The notes under the pieces: generated by a model
What the model saw: only the letters and a program-made list of their open reading frames with translations
The model's database searches: none
What the model was told of the DNA's origin: nothing
Shown here: piece after piece, positions 1 to 11,900 of the stretch
Layout: every line of letters begins with the position of its first letter
Numbering within the stretch: position 1 is the stretch's first letter
Assembly: GCA_963995525.1 (NCBI GenBank)
Contig: OZ023208.1
Span: forward strand, 17,995,019 to 18,059,018
From: Escarpia spicata
Lineage: Eukaryota > Annelida > Polychaeta > Sabellida > Siboglinidae
Direction of reading: 5' to 3'
DNA: 64,000 bases
Program-made: the position numbers and the translations under genes

Positions 1-1308
1 TCATCAGGTAGAAATGAACAATGGATTCTAATGTCTCTCCCAAAAGACAGGCAAAGTGGGTGGAACTAAATATTCCATGTTTTGAAACAGAAGTAGACTT
101 AAGCCCCAGTCCTCCTGGCTAAATATCCCACATTTCGAATCCGAATGGATTTGATCTCCGATCCTCTCGGCGAGCAGTCCAGTGTTCTGATACTGAGGTA
201 CTAGACCTCACTTCCATTACGGGTTAACAACAACATTGTACTGGTCTTAAAAGGATGCAGTCACTTCGTACTTTTCATTTCATGTTCTTTAGACTATAAT
301 AAATATGATGAAGGTATACTGTCCACCAAATTCAGTTTAGTAAGCCCGTAACTATATTCAAAATTTTAAAGTTTCTAACCCCAAACATGTTCAAATGGTA
401 AACAAAACATCCACGGGACCACTTTCAAAACAAGCTTTATTATCAACACAGCAGACTTCCTGTTACAGATTACTACGCCCACTAATTCCGGTTAGAGAAA
501 CAGACTGCCTCCCTTCATTTTTAGCATCCAAAATGTGTCATTCACACATGTAAATAGTAAAAAAAGTGTAGGCACATATTTTATAGTCAAAACCACCCGA
601 ATAGTCGAAAAGTGTAAAAATAAACACAAAAGTTTGTTTTGCTGTTTTCTCAGGATTCTGTTTTTAGTCAATGCATAAATTTTACACGGATCCTGAGAAA
701 ATCGTAAGACATATCAACTCCAAATTTTGAGTACAAATACTTCAAGACATGCACTACAAACTGTCAAGAGAGATTTTGTATATCCACCCAAGTTTCCATT
801 TTACCCCCCCTTCACATTCATCCAACCTATCTAAAAATCTTAAAATTGATCTACCGTTTTCCAAAAATTATTTATCACAAACTATTTGGAGAATAAAAAT
901 TCTTCTTGACAGTTTGTAGGTACATGCATTTACAATAAAGTAGCCTATTTCGCATGTTTTAGCACCTTGTATTTTTTTGGATTTGTGCAAGAAAAGGGGC
1001 CCCCAAAAATAAATGGCTGCCATTTTTCCACTTGTTATATAAATTGTGACCCACAGAGATAATTTGCAGCAAAGTTTTGGTTCTCTACCATAACAATTAA
1101 AAAAAGTTTGCCCAGCACGTCCCCTTAATAATTGTTAAATTATTACAGCACTACAGCTTATGGAAAAGTCAGTTGAAAAATCACTTGCAAGATGTAATCA
1201 TTCCACTCGAGTGCAGTTTTTGTCCACAGTAAGCAAGCTGAATATTTGCTTGAGATATCTGAATGTGGCATTGAATATGGCTATTTTAAACATTATGTGT
1301 GAACTCAC
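1..1308. other. AT-rich sequence, probable PRUNE1 intron
   Basis: No coding exon is recognisable on either strand. The preceding PRUNE1 exon ends at a good donor at 1308, and the next expected part of the protein was not found here, so this is probably intron running off the window. The first 240 bases look like dispersed repeat, but I could not assign a family. Confidence 0.5.
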
Positions 1309-1403
1309 TTCTATAAGACATGGCACAGAACTGACAGTAATCTTCAATTTGTCACTTGCGATGACTTTCAAGTCCTTGCGGAGGACATCAAATGCAGAGA
1401 GCC
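1309..1403 (-). CDS. PRUNE1: PRUNE1 coding exon 6
   Basis: Codes residues 229-260 (LSAFDVLRKDLKVI then KITVSSVP), aligning with the TTEQMLRKDQK/VAISAIY region of human PRUNE1. The acceptor is TTTCAG and the donor GTGAGT, phase 0. This is the last PRUNE1 exon I can find in the window. Confidence 0.8.
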
Positions 1404-4400
1404 CTGAAACAAGAGAACATTTAGTATGTTGGGCCCTGAATCATGTGTATCCAGTTACATTTCCGAAGTCAACATCCAGCACATAATAAACCATAGCAAC
1501 TAGGTTGTGAGGAAGCACTTATAACAAATGGTACCGTTGAGAATGGTATGCTGCCGGAATTGTACAAGAGGTTGTAGAGTGGTACAAATAATAGGACAAG
1601 GCCATTTCACACTATCTTGGCTTCTCATCAAGAATGATTAATGCTGAAATCTGGTTACAAAGATACTACTTTATATTTCTTTTACATGCCTATTGATTAT
1701 AGAAACTTCAAAGCTGTAGACTGTGGACATGGCAAATACACTTGGCGACGTAGAAACTAGTAATAAACTACTTCCACACCTAGATTTTCAGGCACAGTCG
1801 ATAATGTCAAAGGTGTACCCCTCGGACTGGGAGTGTAATAATGAGTTGATATATACTGCATTAAGACAGAGAATGTTTTACCAGAGATCTGGCGGCGAGC
1901 ACCCACTAGAGCGTTGTACGTCTCCTGACGTGAGAGGTCTGGTAACAGTGTCTCTAACCTCTCAGCCTGGGTCACATCCTTCTGCTTCCCCTCCACAAGA
2001 CAGGCCGTGTCCAGCAGAATTGTTCCTGGTTCAACCAACATTACACGGATTCAGCAACTTGTGCTGTTTTGATTAATCAATTTTGGTTGATACGCACTTC
2101 CGATCAATTAAACGATTAACAGTTTTCTGTGATCGATGATCATTTCGATTATAATAAAATTAGTTTTGAGTCACATATGATTAGCGAATAACCAGAACCG
2201 TTTTAGTTTCATGAAAATATCACTGCTGACATCATTAAAAACTGCTATGTTTGCAGTGTGTTTGGAAACATTGTGTTACAGGAAGATGTAATGCATTAAA
2301 TGTAATATGTGGGGTAGTTTGATAAGTTTCCTGTTGTGATTATTACAAACAGGTGCTTACATTTTCATCAGATATATCGTATTTTTACAGCAACTGCCGT
2401 CGATGGGTGGCACTAGTACAACTACCTAGTGATCAAACGTTTCTTAGAATGACTGCCCACAAACTGATTATACAATTGATCGTCGAACAGTTTAACCAAA
2501 CCGATGATTGATTATGAAAATTAAACCGATTCCCAACATTAAAAACGGCAGACATTATCAGTGAATAACTGACTTCATTTGAAAGCAACAATCCAATTCA
2601 TCAACATAACAAAACTATTGGTGATAAATCTGTGGTACGTGCTGACAGCGGGGACAGCATCATGACACAGTGACATGTTTCAGTGACATATCACTGTATC
2701 ATGACACTGGCGTCAGCAAGATATGACAGAGACTGAGGATTTGACGCTGACACTGATGCCACCTAAGACAGGAAAAAATAAGATGACGGGCACACTGGAC
2801 AACAAAGATAATGTACACACAATGGAGAGACAATGGCTCAACTTGTGAAAGATTAGACAAGCAGTGTGTTTAGTCTCTGTGATATGTCACACGATGTCAC
2901 ATGGCACGACATACCTAGCAGCAGACGGGCAACCAGTGGGTCTAAGTCGAATCTTGCATCATTCAGCAGCTTCTCGGCCACCAGAGAGCAGCACGAACCA
3001 ACCAATTCCAGTGTGACATTAACGCTAGAATGAAACAAGTTATCCAGAAATAGTTTCCCATTTTGAATATATAAATGAATAATTTGATATGTATTTCCTG
3101 GTGATCTGTTAAAATAATTATGTAACAATTATGATGATATACAGAACCTCCAGTTGAAGACAAAATGAGACAAGGACGACCAAGACTGAGATGGGAGGAT
3201 TGTGTAAAGAGAGATTTGGAGAGATTGGGAGAGGAGTGGAGAATGAGAGTGAAAGATAGAGGGGAGTGGAGATGTTTGATGGAGCCAGCAGTGTAAAATC
3301 AGAGGAGGAAAAAAATTAAGACAAGAAAAGAGAAATCAGAGATACACCTTGGAGTAGAAATTAAATGATGAATTTACGGAGTGTCCAACAGTTCTACATT
3401 TGTGGGGCCTTGTTGGTATGCTTGTTAGACCTGGTCGTTAGGCAAAAAATCACGTAATGGATCCGACAGTTGATCTATCCATCACATGACCTGTTGCCTA
3501 GCAAAAACTCTGTCAAGCCATCAAAAACTGGATGCCGAACATGTGGCACATTTGTTTATTCCGTCATATATTTTGTTGAAATTCTGGCTACAAAAGTGTT
3601 TCTTTATGACAGAACCATAAGGCAAACTTCGTAAAGTGACAACTGTATGTGCGAATGTTTGATTTATGAGATGCCATGCGGCAATGGTAATGTAATTCAC
3701 GTATATATAACCGTTATCAATGTTGGTGGCAAAGATAAAGCTTGGTGAAGGTCAAATTGCTATTGTGACGCATGCAAACCGCGACGTGCTGGATACATTA
3801 AGTAGTAGCAATCTACATGGATATGAATATTCCAAACTGTTAGCGTTGGAGATCATATCGTACCTGAGTGGGAACTCCTTCACCTGCGTGTGATGGTCGA
3901 TAACTTCACACACAGCGTCCTCTAGTGAGCATTCTTTGGGTGACATTGCATTATGGTCGACAAGGGTGAGGACTAGCTGCTGGTTGTCATGGAGATATGT
4001 CAGGTTGACCTGGTCTTGGAAGACGAGTAGTTCTTGTGTGATGCCGCTCTCTTGCAGGGCGTAGGTGACCTCTGTGTGGAGGGCATAGTCGGCTTCAACG
4101 ATGTTCAGTAGCGGGATGACAGGCGCACTGGATTCACTCTGTGTCTACATAGCAGCAGACATACATAACTCTTAGTTATATAATACACAAAAACTACATT
4201 CGTTTTATGAGTACAGTGTACAAGTAAAAATGCCCATCCACAGGATGGTGCCAAACACACACACAGTCGCACCTGCAGACACACACACATACGCAAGCAC
4301 ACATGCACGTACGCACACGCACAGATACAGAAGATAGTTTCCTGGAGTATTCGTAAATGGTGTTTGTTATAATGTAAATAATTTGAATAGTTTTTCGCTT

Positions 4401-5648
4401 TAAAGCAAGTTATGCAAGACACCATTGACTGATCGGTGTTCATTGCCACCTCAGAATATTTGTTGAAAATACACGTAATGTATAACCTCAAAAATGGTAA
4501 TTAACAACCTTTAACGGGGAATTTCAAAAAAATAAAGGCATCATTTTTCTTCCAATGGTTGAAGATTATTCCCTGAATGTTTGGCACCCGAGATGCAAAC
4601 CGTTTAGGAGGACAACACTACGAGACATCCACTATCTCAATTATAGCTAGACTGTTGAATTATATTGAACAATTTGTTGTTTCCCCAATTCTTGGTAAAT
4701 CTGAACAAGCACTCTCAGTTGAAAGTTAACTTTGCCAACAACAATATGTATCTAGAGGCAAATCTTAGGATACAAAAAATATAGTACAGCGCTAATATTT
4801 CTTAACAATGCCTTTGATAACTTTTATTCCCTAATATGCAAGAATATTTATGGTTTAAAAAAATTTGTACATACTACTAGGAAAATAATTTGATATCTCA
4901 GCAATTGTAAAAATATAATTAATTGACCCATTTGGTATAAATGGGAAGGACACTTTATTGTATATAATTGTGATTTTACATATAATTTTGATATATTTTA
5001 TTAGTCAGTCTTAATATATGTCTAACTTCAGTATTTAAAAAAATTGTATGTCTATTGTTGCTTTATGTTAAATAAAAGTACTCCATTCCATATTCATCAA
5101 ATTAAGTTTACAAGATGAAGCATGCTCCTCTTCAAGTTAGCAATAGATTTGTTCTTTATTGCTGACAAAGTAACAGTTGATCACTAACCATAGATAGTGA
5201 ATACAGGACCCACCTTATGTAGGTAGAACGCATACACTACGGCACACACAGCCGAGTCGAGATCACACGCTTCATTGCCACGCACTATGTGTAATTCACT
5301 CACTCTAGACACGGATTTCTGAAAAGCAAAAACAAACAACCTTTATACTTACTAAAACAGACATGTAGCCAAAAAGTAAGGTCTACAACAGTCAGGCTTA
5401 CAACACAGACGCAAGGCTGGTGGGGCTGAACATCAATAGCTTCAATAGGACAGAGCAACAGATGTTAATATGGCATAATTGAAGGCAAGGCCATTTGGCT
5501 TTGACTGACGACTGTTGCAAACAGTTGTTTGGCCGCTGTCAAATTCTACGACCATTTGCGGTATTAGGGCCAATGAACTTGTAAAAACGTTACCTACCAG
5601 AATGTTTTTAGTCTGACGCAGGTAAGACAGCAGATCATTTTCACTCAT
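1309..5648 (-). CDS. PRUNE1: PRUNE1-like exopolyphosphatase (DHH superfamily), 5' six coding exons, 3' end outside window
   Basis: The protein belongs to the Prune family, which hydrolyses short-chain polyphosphate and some nucleotides in the cytosol; the human protein also binds NME1. Six exons join in phase: complement(5598-5648, 5214-5318, 3864-4138, 2915-3024, 1882-2025, 1309-1403), giving 260 residues. The DHH-type metal motif GNEACDLDS lies near residue 35, followed by VLN-like, LVDHN and EVIDHH motifs, then ELVGSCCSLVAEKLL and LLPDLSRQE, all in the order seen in human PRUNE1. The human protein is about 450 residues, so roughly the last 40 percent (end of DHHA2 and C-terminal tail) lies beyond base 1. 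The start ATG at 5646-5648 sits just after an acceptor-like TTTCAG, suggesting an upstream non-coding exon. The gene is divergent from the mannosidase gene at 8867. Identification is firm; exon ends are inferred from splice consensus and phase. Confidence 0.9.
1882..2025 (-). CDS. PRUNE1: PRUNE1 coding exon 5
   Basis: Codes residues 181-229: TILLDTACL, the last metal-site aspartate region, then QAERLETLLPDL at the start of the DHHA2 domain. It leaves in phase 1 at GTAAAA. Confidence 0.85.
2915..3024 (-). CDS. PRUNE1: PRUNE1 coding exon 4
   Basis: Codes residues 144-181 with the family signature ELVGSCCSLV followed by a helix and ARLLLG. The acceptor is TTCTAG and the donor GTATGT; it enters in phase 2 and leaves in phase 1. 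Confidence 0.88.
3150..3310 (+). mobile_element. LINE 3'-terminal fragment
   Basis: The plus strand reads KMRQGRPRLRWEDCVKRDL and ends in a stop near 3296. The GRP-x-x-RWxD-x-x-x-+DL pattern is the usual C-terminus of non-LTR retrotransposon reverse transcriptase proteins. It lies in PRUNE1 intron 3, antisense to the gene, and is heavily truncated. Confidence 0.6.
3864..4138 (-). CDS. PRUNE1: PRUNE1 coding exon 3 (LVDHN and EVIDHH motifs)
   Basis: Codes residues 53-143. It carries VIPLLNI, LVDHN and EVIDHH, equivalent to the VPVLNI, LVDHH and EVLDHR segments of human PRUNE1. It ends in phase 2 before GTACGA. A second possible donor (CAG-GTGAAG) lies 17 bases upstream of the chosen one, but only the chosen site keeps phase with exon 4. 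Confidence 0.88.
4205..4640. repeat. Dispersed repeat, copy 1 (partner at 26870-27240)
   Basis: Shares ordered blocks with 26870-27240: a cacaga-x-gcagaagata-like block, a cgtaaat block, and later a tccctgaat-x-tttggc block followed by an aggaggacaacact-like block. A CA-rich stretch (4257-4325) sits inside. The family is unknown. Confidence 0.45.
5214..5318 (-). CDS. PRUNE1: PRUNE1 coding exon 2 (metal motif I)
   Basis: Codes residues 18-52, including GNEACDLDSAV, the first DHH-superfamily motif whose aspartates bind metal. The acceptor is TTTTCAG and the donor GTGGGT, both phase 0. Confidence 0.88.
5598..5648 (-). CDS. PRUNE1: PRUNE1 coding exon 1
   Basis: Codes residues 1-17 (starting MSENDLLSYL). 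It ends at a GTAGGT donor in phase 0. It is short, as in Prune genes where the N-terminal helix precedes the first metal motif. Confidence 0.75.
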
Positions 5649-6589
5649 GATGCTTTACTTCACTGAGAGCTCTTCTGAAACACAAAGTAACATTCCTATC
5701 AGTATTATCAACTCCAAACCTGTTCAAATTTGCAGCGTGTCAATTGTATGATGCATTGTTAGTTTAATAAAAGAAAACAAATCTTTTTCAAAATCAACAA
5801 GAATTTTTTTTATCTGTTAAAAATAATATAATAATTTGCCCAATCATTTCACCAAAATTAAATAACAAATCAGCACAAATGACCCAGCATGTTGCAGTGG
5901 TTACTAACTAGGCTTGTTTTTTGTGTGAAATTCACCTGCAACGAGACAATTGAAAAAAAACCAGACTGTGCAGGGATGTTTAAATACAAGTCATACCAGT
6001 AGGTATTAGGGGCCGGGTGTATCTAATTTGGTGTGGTTCTGTTTAGTTGTTGTTTGTTTCAAAGAAGCAGAATGAGCAAGATCCCAGGGAGGTCTACCAG
6101 TACATGCACACATAAGATAGAATATGGCCAAAGACTAGGCATTTTTAAGGACGACAACATGTCAAAACCCTTCGTGCTGTAGATGCCAGGCGGCAGCTAA
6201 GGCAGGCATCTTGTCTGGATCTATTCACATGTCAAAGTGGCACAGATCGATTTGGTGCAGGGTCTACTTGAACAGCAATCATAAACATCATGAGATCAAT
6301 GGTCTTATCATAATTGAACCCATCAGATAGATCTCCAGTTCTGATAACATTTGTGTAGTGGTGTGGCAGATGTGCAATCAATTTCCCCATCTCTCTTGGC
6401 GGAGTATTGCACATCTTGGCAATGATTGGATATTCAAGAGGGTCTTATATGAACCTGTGTAGCTGATATATTGTTTCCTTATCAGCTAAACAGCTTTTTT
6501 TATTGATTTGTACTTCTAAATGTTTTTATTTTGTGTACCCATCCAAAACATTTCTCCATTAGTGTATAATTAAATGTTAATTTGTATAC

Positions 6590-6900
6590 CCTGCTAAAAT
6601 GTACTACAGTTTATTATGATAAACCATGATATATCCATAGTAAATCATGGTAAACCATAGTATGTTGCATTTTATCATGCTTTCACCGTGGTAAATCATT
6701 GTAAAATATGGTATTCAGTTCACTGTAGTAAACCATGGTAAAACGTGATATTCATCATAGTAAAATGAAGTATTGACTAATAGTAATAGTATTTACTATG
6801 GTAAAATATTCTGCAAAAACACTGTAGTTTACTATAGTGTTTTAATATAAAACTATAGTAAATTTACTTTAGTAAACCGTAGTAACTGTTTAGCAGGGCA
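6590..6900. repeat. Diverged array of short palindromic units
   Basis: Blocks such as taaaccatggta, taaatcatggta and actatagtaaa recur about every 20-30 bases on both strands. Because the core (ACCATGGT) is self-complementary, the array can fold many ways. It looks like a degenerate simple-sequence or MITE-derived tract. Confidence 0.5.
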
Positions 6901-7639
6901 TCTACATTCTGTTAGGCATTCCTGGTAATTTTGTAAATATACGACGTACTATCAGCACCAACTGATGCTCTGTGTAAAAATACAACTGATGGGATGCTCT
7001 ACGTAGCAACTACTAGTACTGTCACGATTCAGGTTTTCATGATTTTGTGCTGTTCTCATGACCACTTATTCCTGATAACATCAGGACTTACTCGAACATA
7101 ATTTTCCGTTCCCCATTTTCACAAAATGATATTTTTCCAGCCCCAGCCAAATTAGCAAATGGTATTCCAGTTTGCTTAGACAAACTTGATATTTGTTTAC
7201 CCATTTACTAAATGGCAAATGACTAGCTTAGCCTATCTGAGTCTGCTAAGGTTACAATTATTCCTACTCTATTTAGTAGATTATTTGGAACTACAGAATG
7301 GTACTTATAGTATGATCTTACATCAATGCATACCTGATATTTGTCGCATATGATGGTTACTGACATCACCAAGAAATAATCTCATTATTTGTAGGTATTT
7401 CAATTATTTTACTTGAATGTTACCAGTTTTATGTCACTGGGAGATAATCTCATTATCAGCAGATATTTCAATTATCTTACTTAAATCATCCAAGTTTTGT
7501 GTCACTGGGAGGTTTCTCATTATCTGCAGATATAATTATTTTATTTGAATTTTACCACTTCTGTTCCCAATAATTTCAATCACCAGTTGATTTACATTTG
7601 TGTCCAATAAACTTAAATATTGTGTACATTTACATCACC

Positions 7640-8060
7640 ATCACTAAAGACAATGCAGCACTTACGTTGAATCCAGACCCACCTCGATTTTGCCATTATG
7701 ACTACATTTTGTTTTGTCTAAATTTTATACCTTAAACATAATCCCAAGAATATTTGTTACAAAAATATTGCGCCTTATCACACTTTTGAGGGCCAAATAG
7801 CGACCCGGTTTGCGCTAGTCTGTGCCCCATGCATTACCACACTGCGTGCTAGAAATGAGTGATATATAGCAGCATACGTGTGTTGATTCAAACCGGAATG
7901 CTATTAACATCTCAAAAGTGCGTTAAGGTGCAATATTAAAAAATTTAAATATGCTTGGGATGATGTTAAATGATGGAGTTAACACACTGAGGTATCACAT
8001 TTAGGCAAAGATATAGTCATAACGGTAAAATCGAGGTGGGTCCGGATTCTACACAAATAC
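7640..8060. mobile_element. Foldback (long inverted repeat) element
   Basis: The block at about 7670-7706 (ccagacccacctcgatttt...) reappears as its reverse complement at about 8015-8052, and a second inner pair (gcgccttatcacacttttgag against ctcaaaagtgcgttaaggtgc) lies near 7770-7930. This is the structure of a foldback MITE. A third, isolated copy of the outer arm is at about 8145-8195. Confidence 0.6.
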
Positions 8061-8599
8061 CGACAATGTCAATATGACATGCTAGACATGTTACAACTTA
8101 CGTGAATGTCATTGACTGATTGAGGATTTGAAGTATTAAATTTAGGCCAGAATATAGTTACAACGGTGAAATCGAGTGGGTCCTGATTCTACACCTGTCA
8201 CTGTCAGTCACAATCACTGTTCAGTGTTAGTGTTATGCATCAATCAATGCTATTGACTGTAGATGTAGTATTGTCAAGCCCCAAGCCATTGCATGCACCA
8301 CACTGTCCACAGCCACTGACTTTTGGCATTGGCATCAACACATGCTACGGCCTACGGCTACGCCAGGCCTAGGGCTAGGACTTGACTGCCTGTGTCCCGG
8401 CTGTGGCACTGTCAGTGCAGTGTGCTGTGCCTGTGGGCAGCCAGTGGCAGTGAGGCTAAGCAATGCCAACGCCAATGGCTCAAGCCTCAACATGTTGTTA
8501 TAGTTATACTGACTGTTATGATGTTATCACAAACAGGAAACGGAGCTGAACAATAGTTCATCAGAGCAACAGCATGACACCATGTAATTATCAGTTATA

Positions 8600-8866
8600 T
8601 ATTATTAATTTAATAACGATGCGTTTAACTTCGCGTCTCTGTCACATATCGTGTCGCCCTCCTCGGAAACGTGTTGTGCAGCGATGTTTTCACCGACACT
8701 GCGTACTACGTCATCAAAACGTGTGCGCGTACACACACACACGAATCGAAGTTGGGTTACATGTGTTGTTGTTGTTTTAGGTAGTATTTTTTTAGTTAGC
8801 CGTTTACGTACTTATATCGTGTGCTAACACAAGCTTTTGTTAATAAATGCGGATAGCTTGATATCT
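8600..8866 (+). promoter_or_regulatory. Candidate MAN2A promoter / 5' untranslated region
   Basis: CpG density is clearly higher at about 8620-8750 than in surrounding sequence, and a CRE-like TACGTCAT lies at 8707-8714. It lies 100-270 bases upstream of the MAN2A start codon and may also serve the divergent PRUNE1 gene. There is no convincing TATA box. The call rests on position and composition only. Confidence 0.4.
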
Positions 8867-8992
8867 ATGAACATGAAAAAATACATGGTGTTATGGAGTG
8901 GCGCGATGTTTTTCGTCGTGTGTTGTTCCTTGTACCTGATGATGGAGACGACGCCGGGAAGTGTCTCGATGAGGGCCGTGGAAGTAGGGGAG
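8867..8992 (+). CDS. MAN2A: MAN2A exon 1: cytosolic tail and membrane anchor
   Basis: Residues 1-42. [18 protein letters not shown] followed by SLYLMM matches the tail and anchor of human MAN2A1. ATG 8867 is the first in frame; a second at 8873 is an alternative. The donor is GAG-GTAGGT, phase 0. Confidence 0.85.
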
Positions 8993-11900
8993 GTAGGTGA
9001 CGCTGATGATTTTGGTACTAAACCATGTATGGTTGTAAAGGCATGCTGTCATGATAGTGAATGCGGATGCACAATATTATATTATACTAATTAATGTGAT
9101 CACCCAGGGCCACTAAATCTAAGACGTTACTAACACAATTTGTGACGTGTCTGTCACAGTGTCAGTGTCACGTCGTACACGCCAATGCACCGATCCCGGT
9201 TCTCCTCCCGATCTCGTTACGCGACTGGACATCAGAAACTAGATAAAGTGTAAACGCGAATTGCCAGTAGAATCGAACAAATGTACGATCTCCAGGTACC
9301 ACAGTATTAAAATGCATGTCAAAACAAAGGCAATATACATGGTAATCATGTTACATTTCCTAATTCCTACACAGTCAGTCCATTTAAAGTTTCAACTTGA
9401 TATTTGGATTAGTTTTTTGGTGTAGCTGATATCACAGGATTGTTTGCAATGTGATTTCTGATGTCTAAGACTAAGATGGCTTTTTAATGTTCTTACTACA
9501 TTGTCTACAGGCAATAAACTGAGGTGTTTATTCTGTCAAAAGGAGTTGTACCTGGTATGTACAATCTTGTTGAATGATTGATGTCCATTCAATCTTGATT
9601 TGAATGTAGACTAGATCTATATACTATAAGTATAGTGAATCAATATATTGACCAACATGCGTTGAGGTGATGACATAGGCATAGCACACACTGCAAGATC
9701 AGGATCAGGAAGGGAATTAGAAACAGGGTGCTGGCAAACACTTTTTACAATTACTATACCCGGTAATACTTCTACCCTACAGTCAGAGTTGGTGTCAGCT
9801 GTCGATATAGTCAAGATGCACCCCATCATGTACTGTTGCATACTGCACTGAAAGATCTAGCGAAATTTCAGTGCTAATCAATGTTTGAGATGTGAGAGTG
9901 GGCGTGTTTGCTAGGTGAAGGTAACATAGTCCGTATACCTGGTAGTTAATAATTGTTCAGTGCATTGCGTACTGGCTAATAATCATGGGCACGTTGGGCA
10001 TCATGAAAGTGTAAATCATTTGTTTGCTTAAATTGAATGAAATAAGTGTTAGATTTAAATAAAATATACGGTTCTCTATCACAACTGTTTCTTTAAGTTT
10101 AGACATTTATGAATACTGCATGAGTATGCAGTATTTAATATCCATGGATAATAGTCCTATGATAAGACGTGTTCTTATTCCTGCTTTTAAGGCGTACATT
10201 AATTATATACTTTACTTAATGAACCATTCAAGTATGAAGAGTCTCATTTGGCCATTTGATAAACTAGTATATAACTATACTTAGTTGACAACTACCAGTT
10301 GCCACACTAAAACTAAAGAACTTTCAATAAAAAAAGTATATGTATATAAATAAAATTATATATATATATATATTGTGGCAGTGTAGTTAACCATTACCAT
10401 GTGAGGAGTAATGGCACACGTGTGTGCAAATATTCAAATCTACTTACGGGTATTTTACGTAACTAAAGACTAAGTTAAATTAAATTTTAAATGTCTTTGA
10501 AACTTTGTATACAAAAGCTTAATACTCTTGTCAAGTAATGTGCCACATATGAAGCCTGTTTATTGCGAACTCATGTCATTCAGCCCGCTCAAACGTGGAC
10601 ATTAGCATGTCACAGCCCCACAGGAATTGCGTTAACTTTGAGTTATTGCCGTTTGAACATCACGAATGCTCAACCTTGCATTATATCCCCTGCTGCATAT
10701 ACATTGCAGGATTAAACATCCACGATGTTCAAACAGCAATAACTCAACAAAAAAATATATATCCTATTGCAAGTGTGAGCATTCGTAATGCAGAAATGGC
10801 AATATCTCAAAAAGTAAACACAATTCCTCTGTGCACCCAGCAACACTTGTAGGTATGATTGTTACCTTTACAGTGATATAAAAAATATTAAATTCCACAA
10901 TTGCAATTTTAGCTATGGCCTGGAGCACAAGATGCGCACCATGCTAAATTCTAGTGGTGCTATCTGCGGTGATGTCACAACAACCACTAGGTGTCGCAAC
11001 AAACTGTGCAGAAAATGTACAGAAAAGTGCAACCAAAAGGGGCCTTGAAAAGGGTGACAGAGGGGTTTAAAACATTAGTTGAATATCAGGACACTATTTT
11101 TAGATTATATTTCATTCAGATTGGGAATAAAAAAGGTTAATTTCACATAGTCTTTGAGTTAACCAGTGCAAAATGTGAGTTACAAACTTGTCCTGGACAA
11201 AAAGGGCAGTACCCATGTCAGGGGAAAGCCAACACAATGCAACATACTGAACAATGCTATTTATAAAAACAATTTGCACTTGTTCTCATGTGGTTGATGT
11301 CAGTCCTGATATAAACAGATTGCATAGCTGATGGATGGGTCATGGGTCCGTGCCTCAAGTAAACAACCCCCCCCAAGTTAGGTGCCCTATTATCTAATAT
11401 ATTAATGTCTACATCACAATCTACTACCATAAATCATTGCAACTAGAACACCAGTTAAATGCTGATGTGCCCCATGTTAACATTTTGTAGAGATAACAAA
11501 TTATGTAAACTAGCGTGTCGGCTATCAATAATTTAGGGGAAGGTGGGAAATGTTCTCGTCCCCATGTAACTATAACAACATAAATAAAACATAGTTTACA
11601 TAGTTTACAATACAGTGACATTAATTAGTCCATGCACATATTATTGTGCGTGTGATTTGTGTTTACAGTATAACATTATAAATTTTACATTGCATTAATG
11701 TTGAATTAAAAATATTGTTTGTAAACACTTAATAGATAAGTATATATATATATACTCAAATCATGAGGTGTGCAGACATGCCCAACTTCCCCTAGTCGTA
11801 CATAGGATTTACTTTAGCATACACTATTTAAGTATGTATACAGTGTACCTGGTCGGGGAGCACAGGGGTCAAAGTGGATACTTCATGCAGTTTTTGATTG

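Larger units (their letters stand above)
5649..8600. other. Intergenic region between divergent PRUNE1 and MAN2A genes
   Basis: No coding exon is seen apart from possible 5' untranslated exons. It contains an AT-rich array of short palindromes (6590-6900) and a foldback element (7640-8060), listed separately. A 60-codon minus-strand frame near 6230-6414 has no recognisable relative. Confidence 0.5.

Noticed and set aside
2060..2570. Possible inverted-repeat transposon with gattaatca / tgattgatta ends
   Set aside because: The matches are short AT-rich palindromes; I could not find ends that pair over more than a few bases or a target duplication.
8837..8866. Upstream extension of MAN2A exon 1 from a non-ATG codon
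   Set aside because: The first in-frame ATG is at 8867 and the protein from there fits the family's short cytosolic tail.
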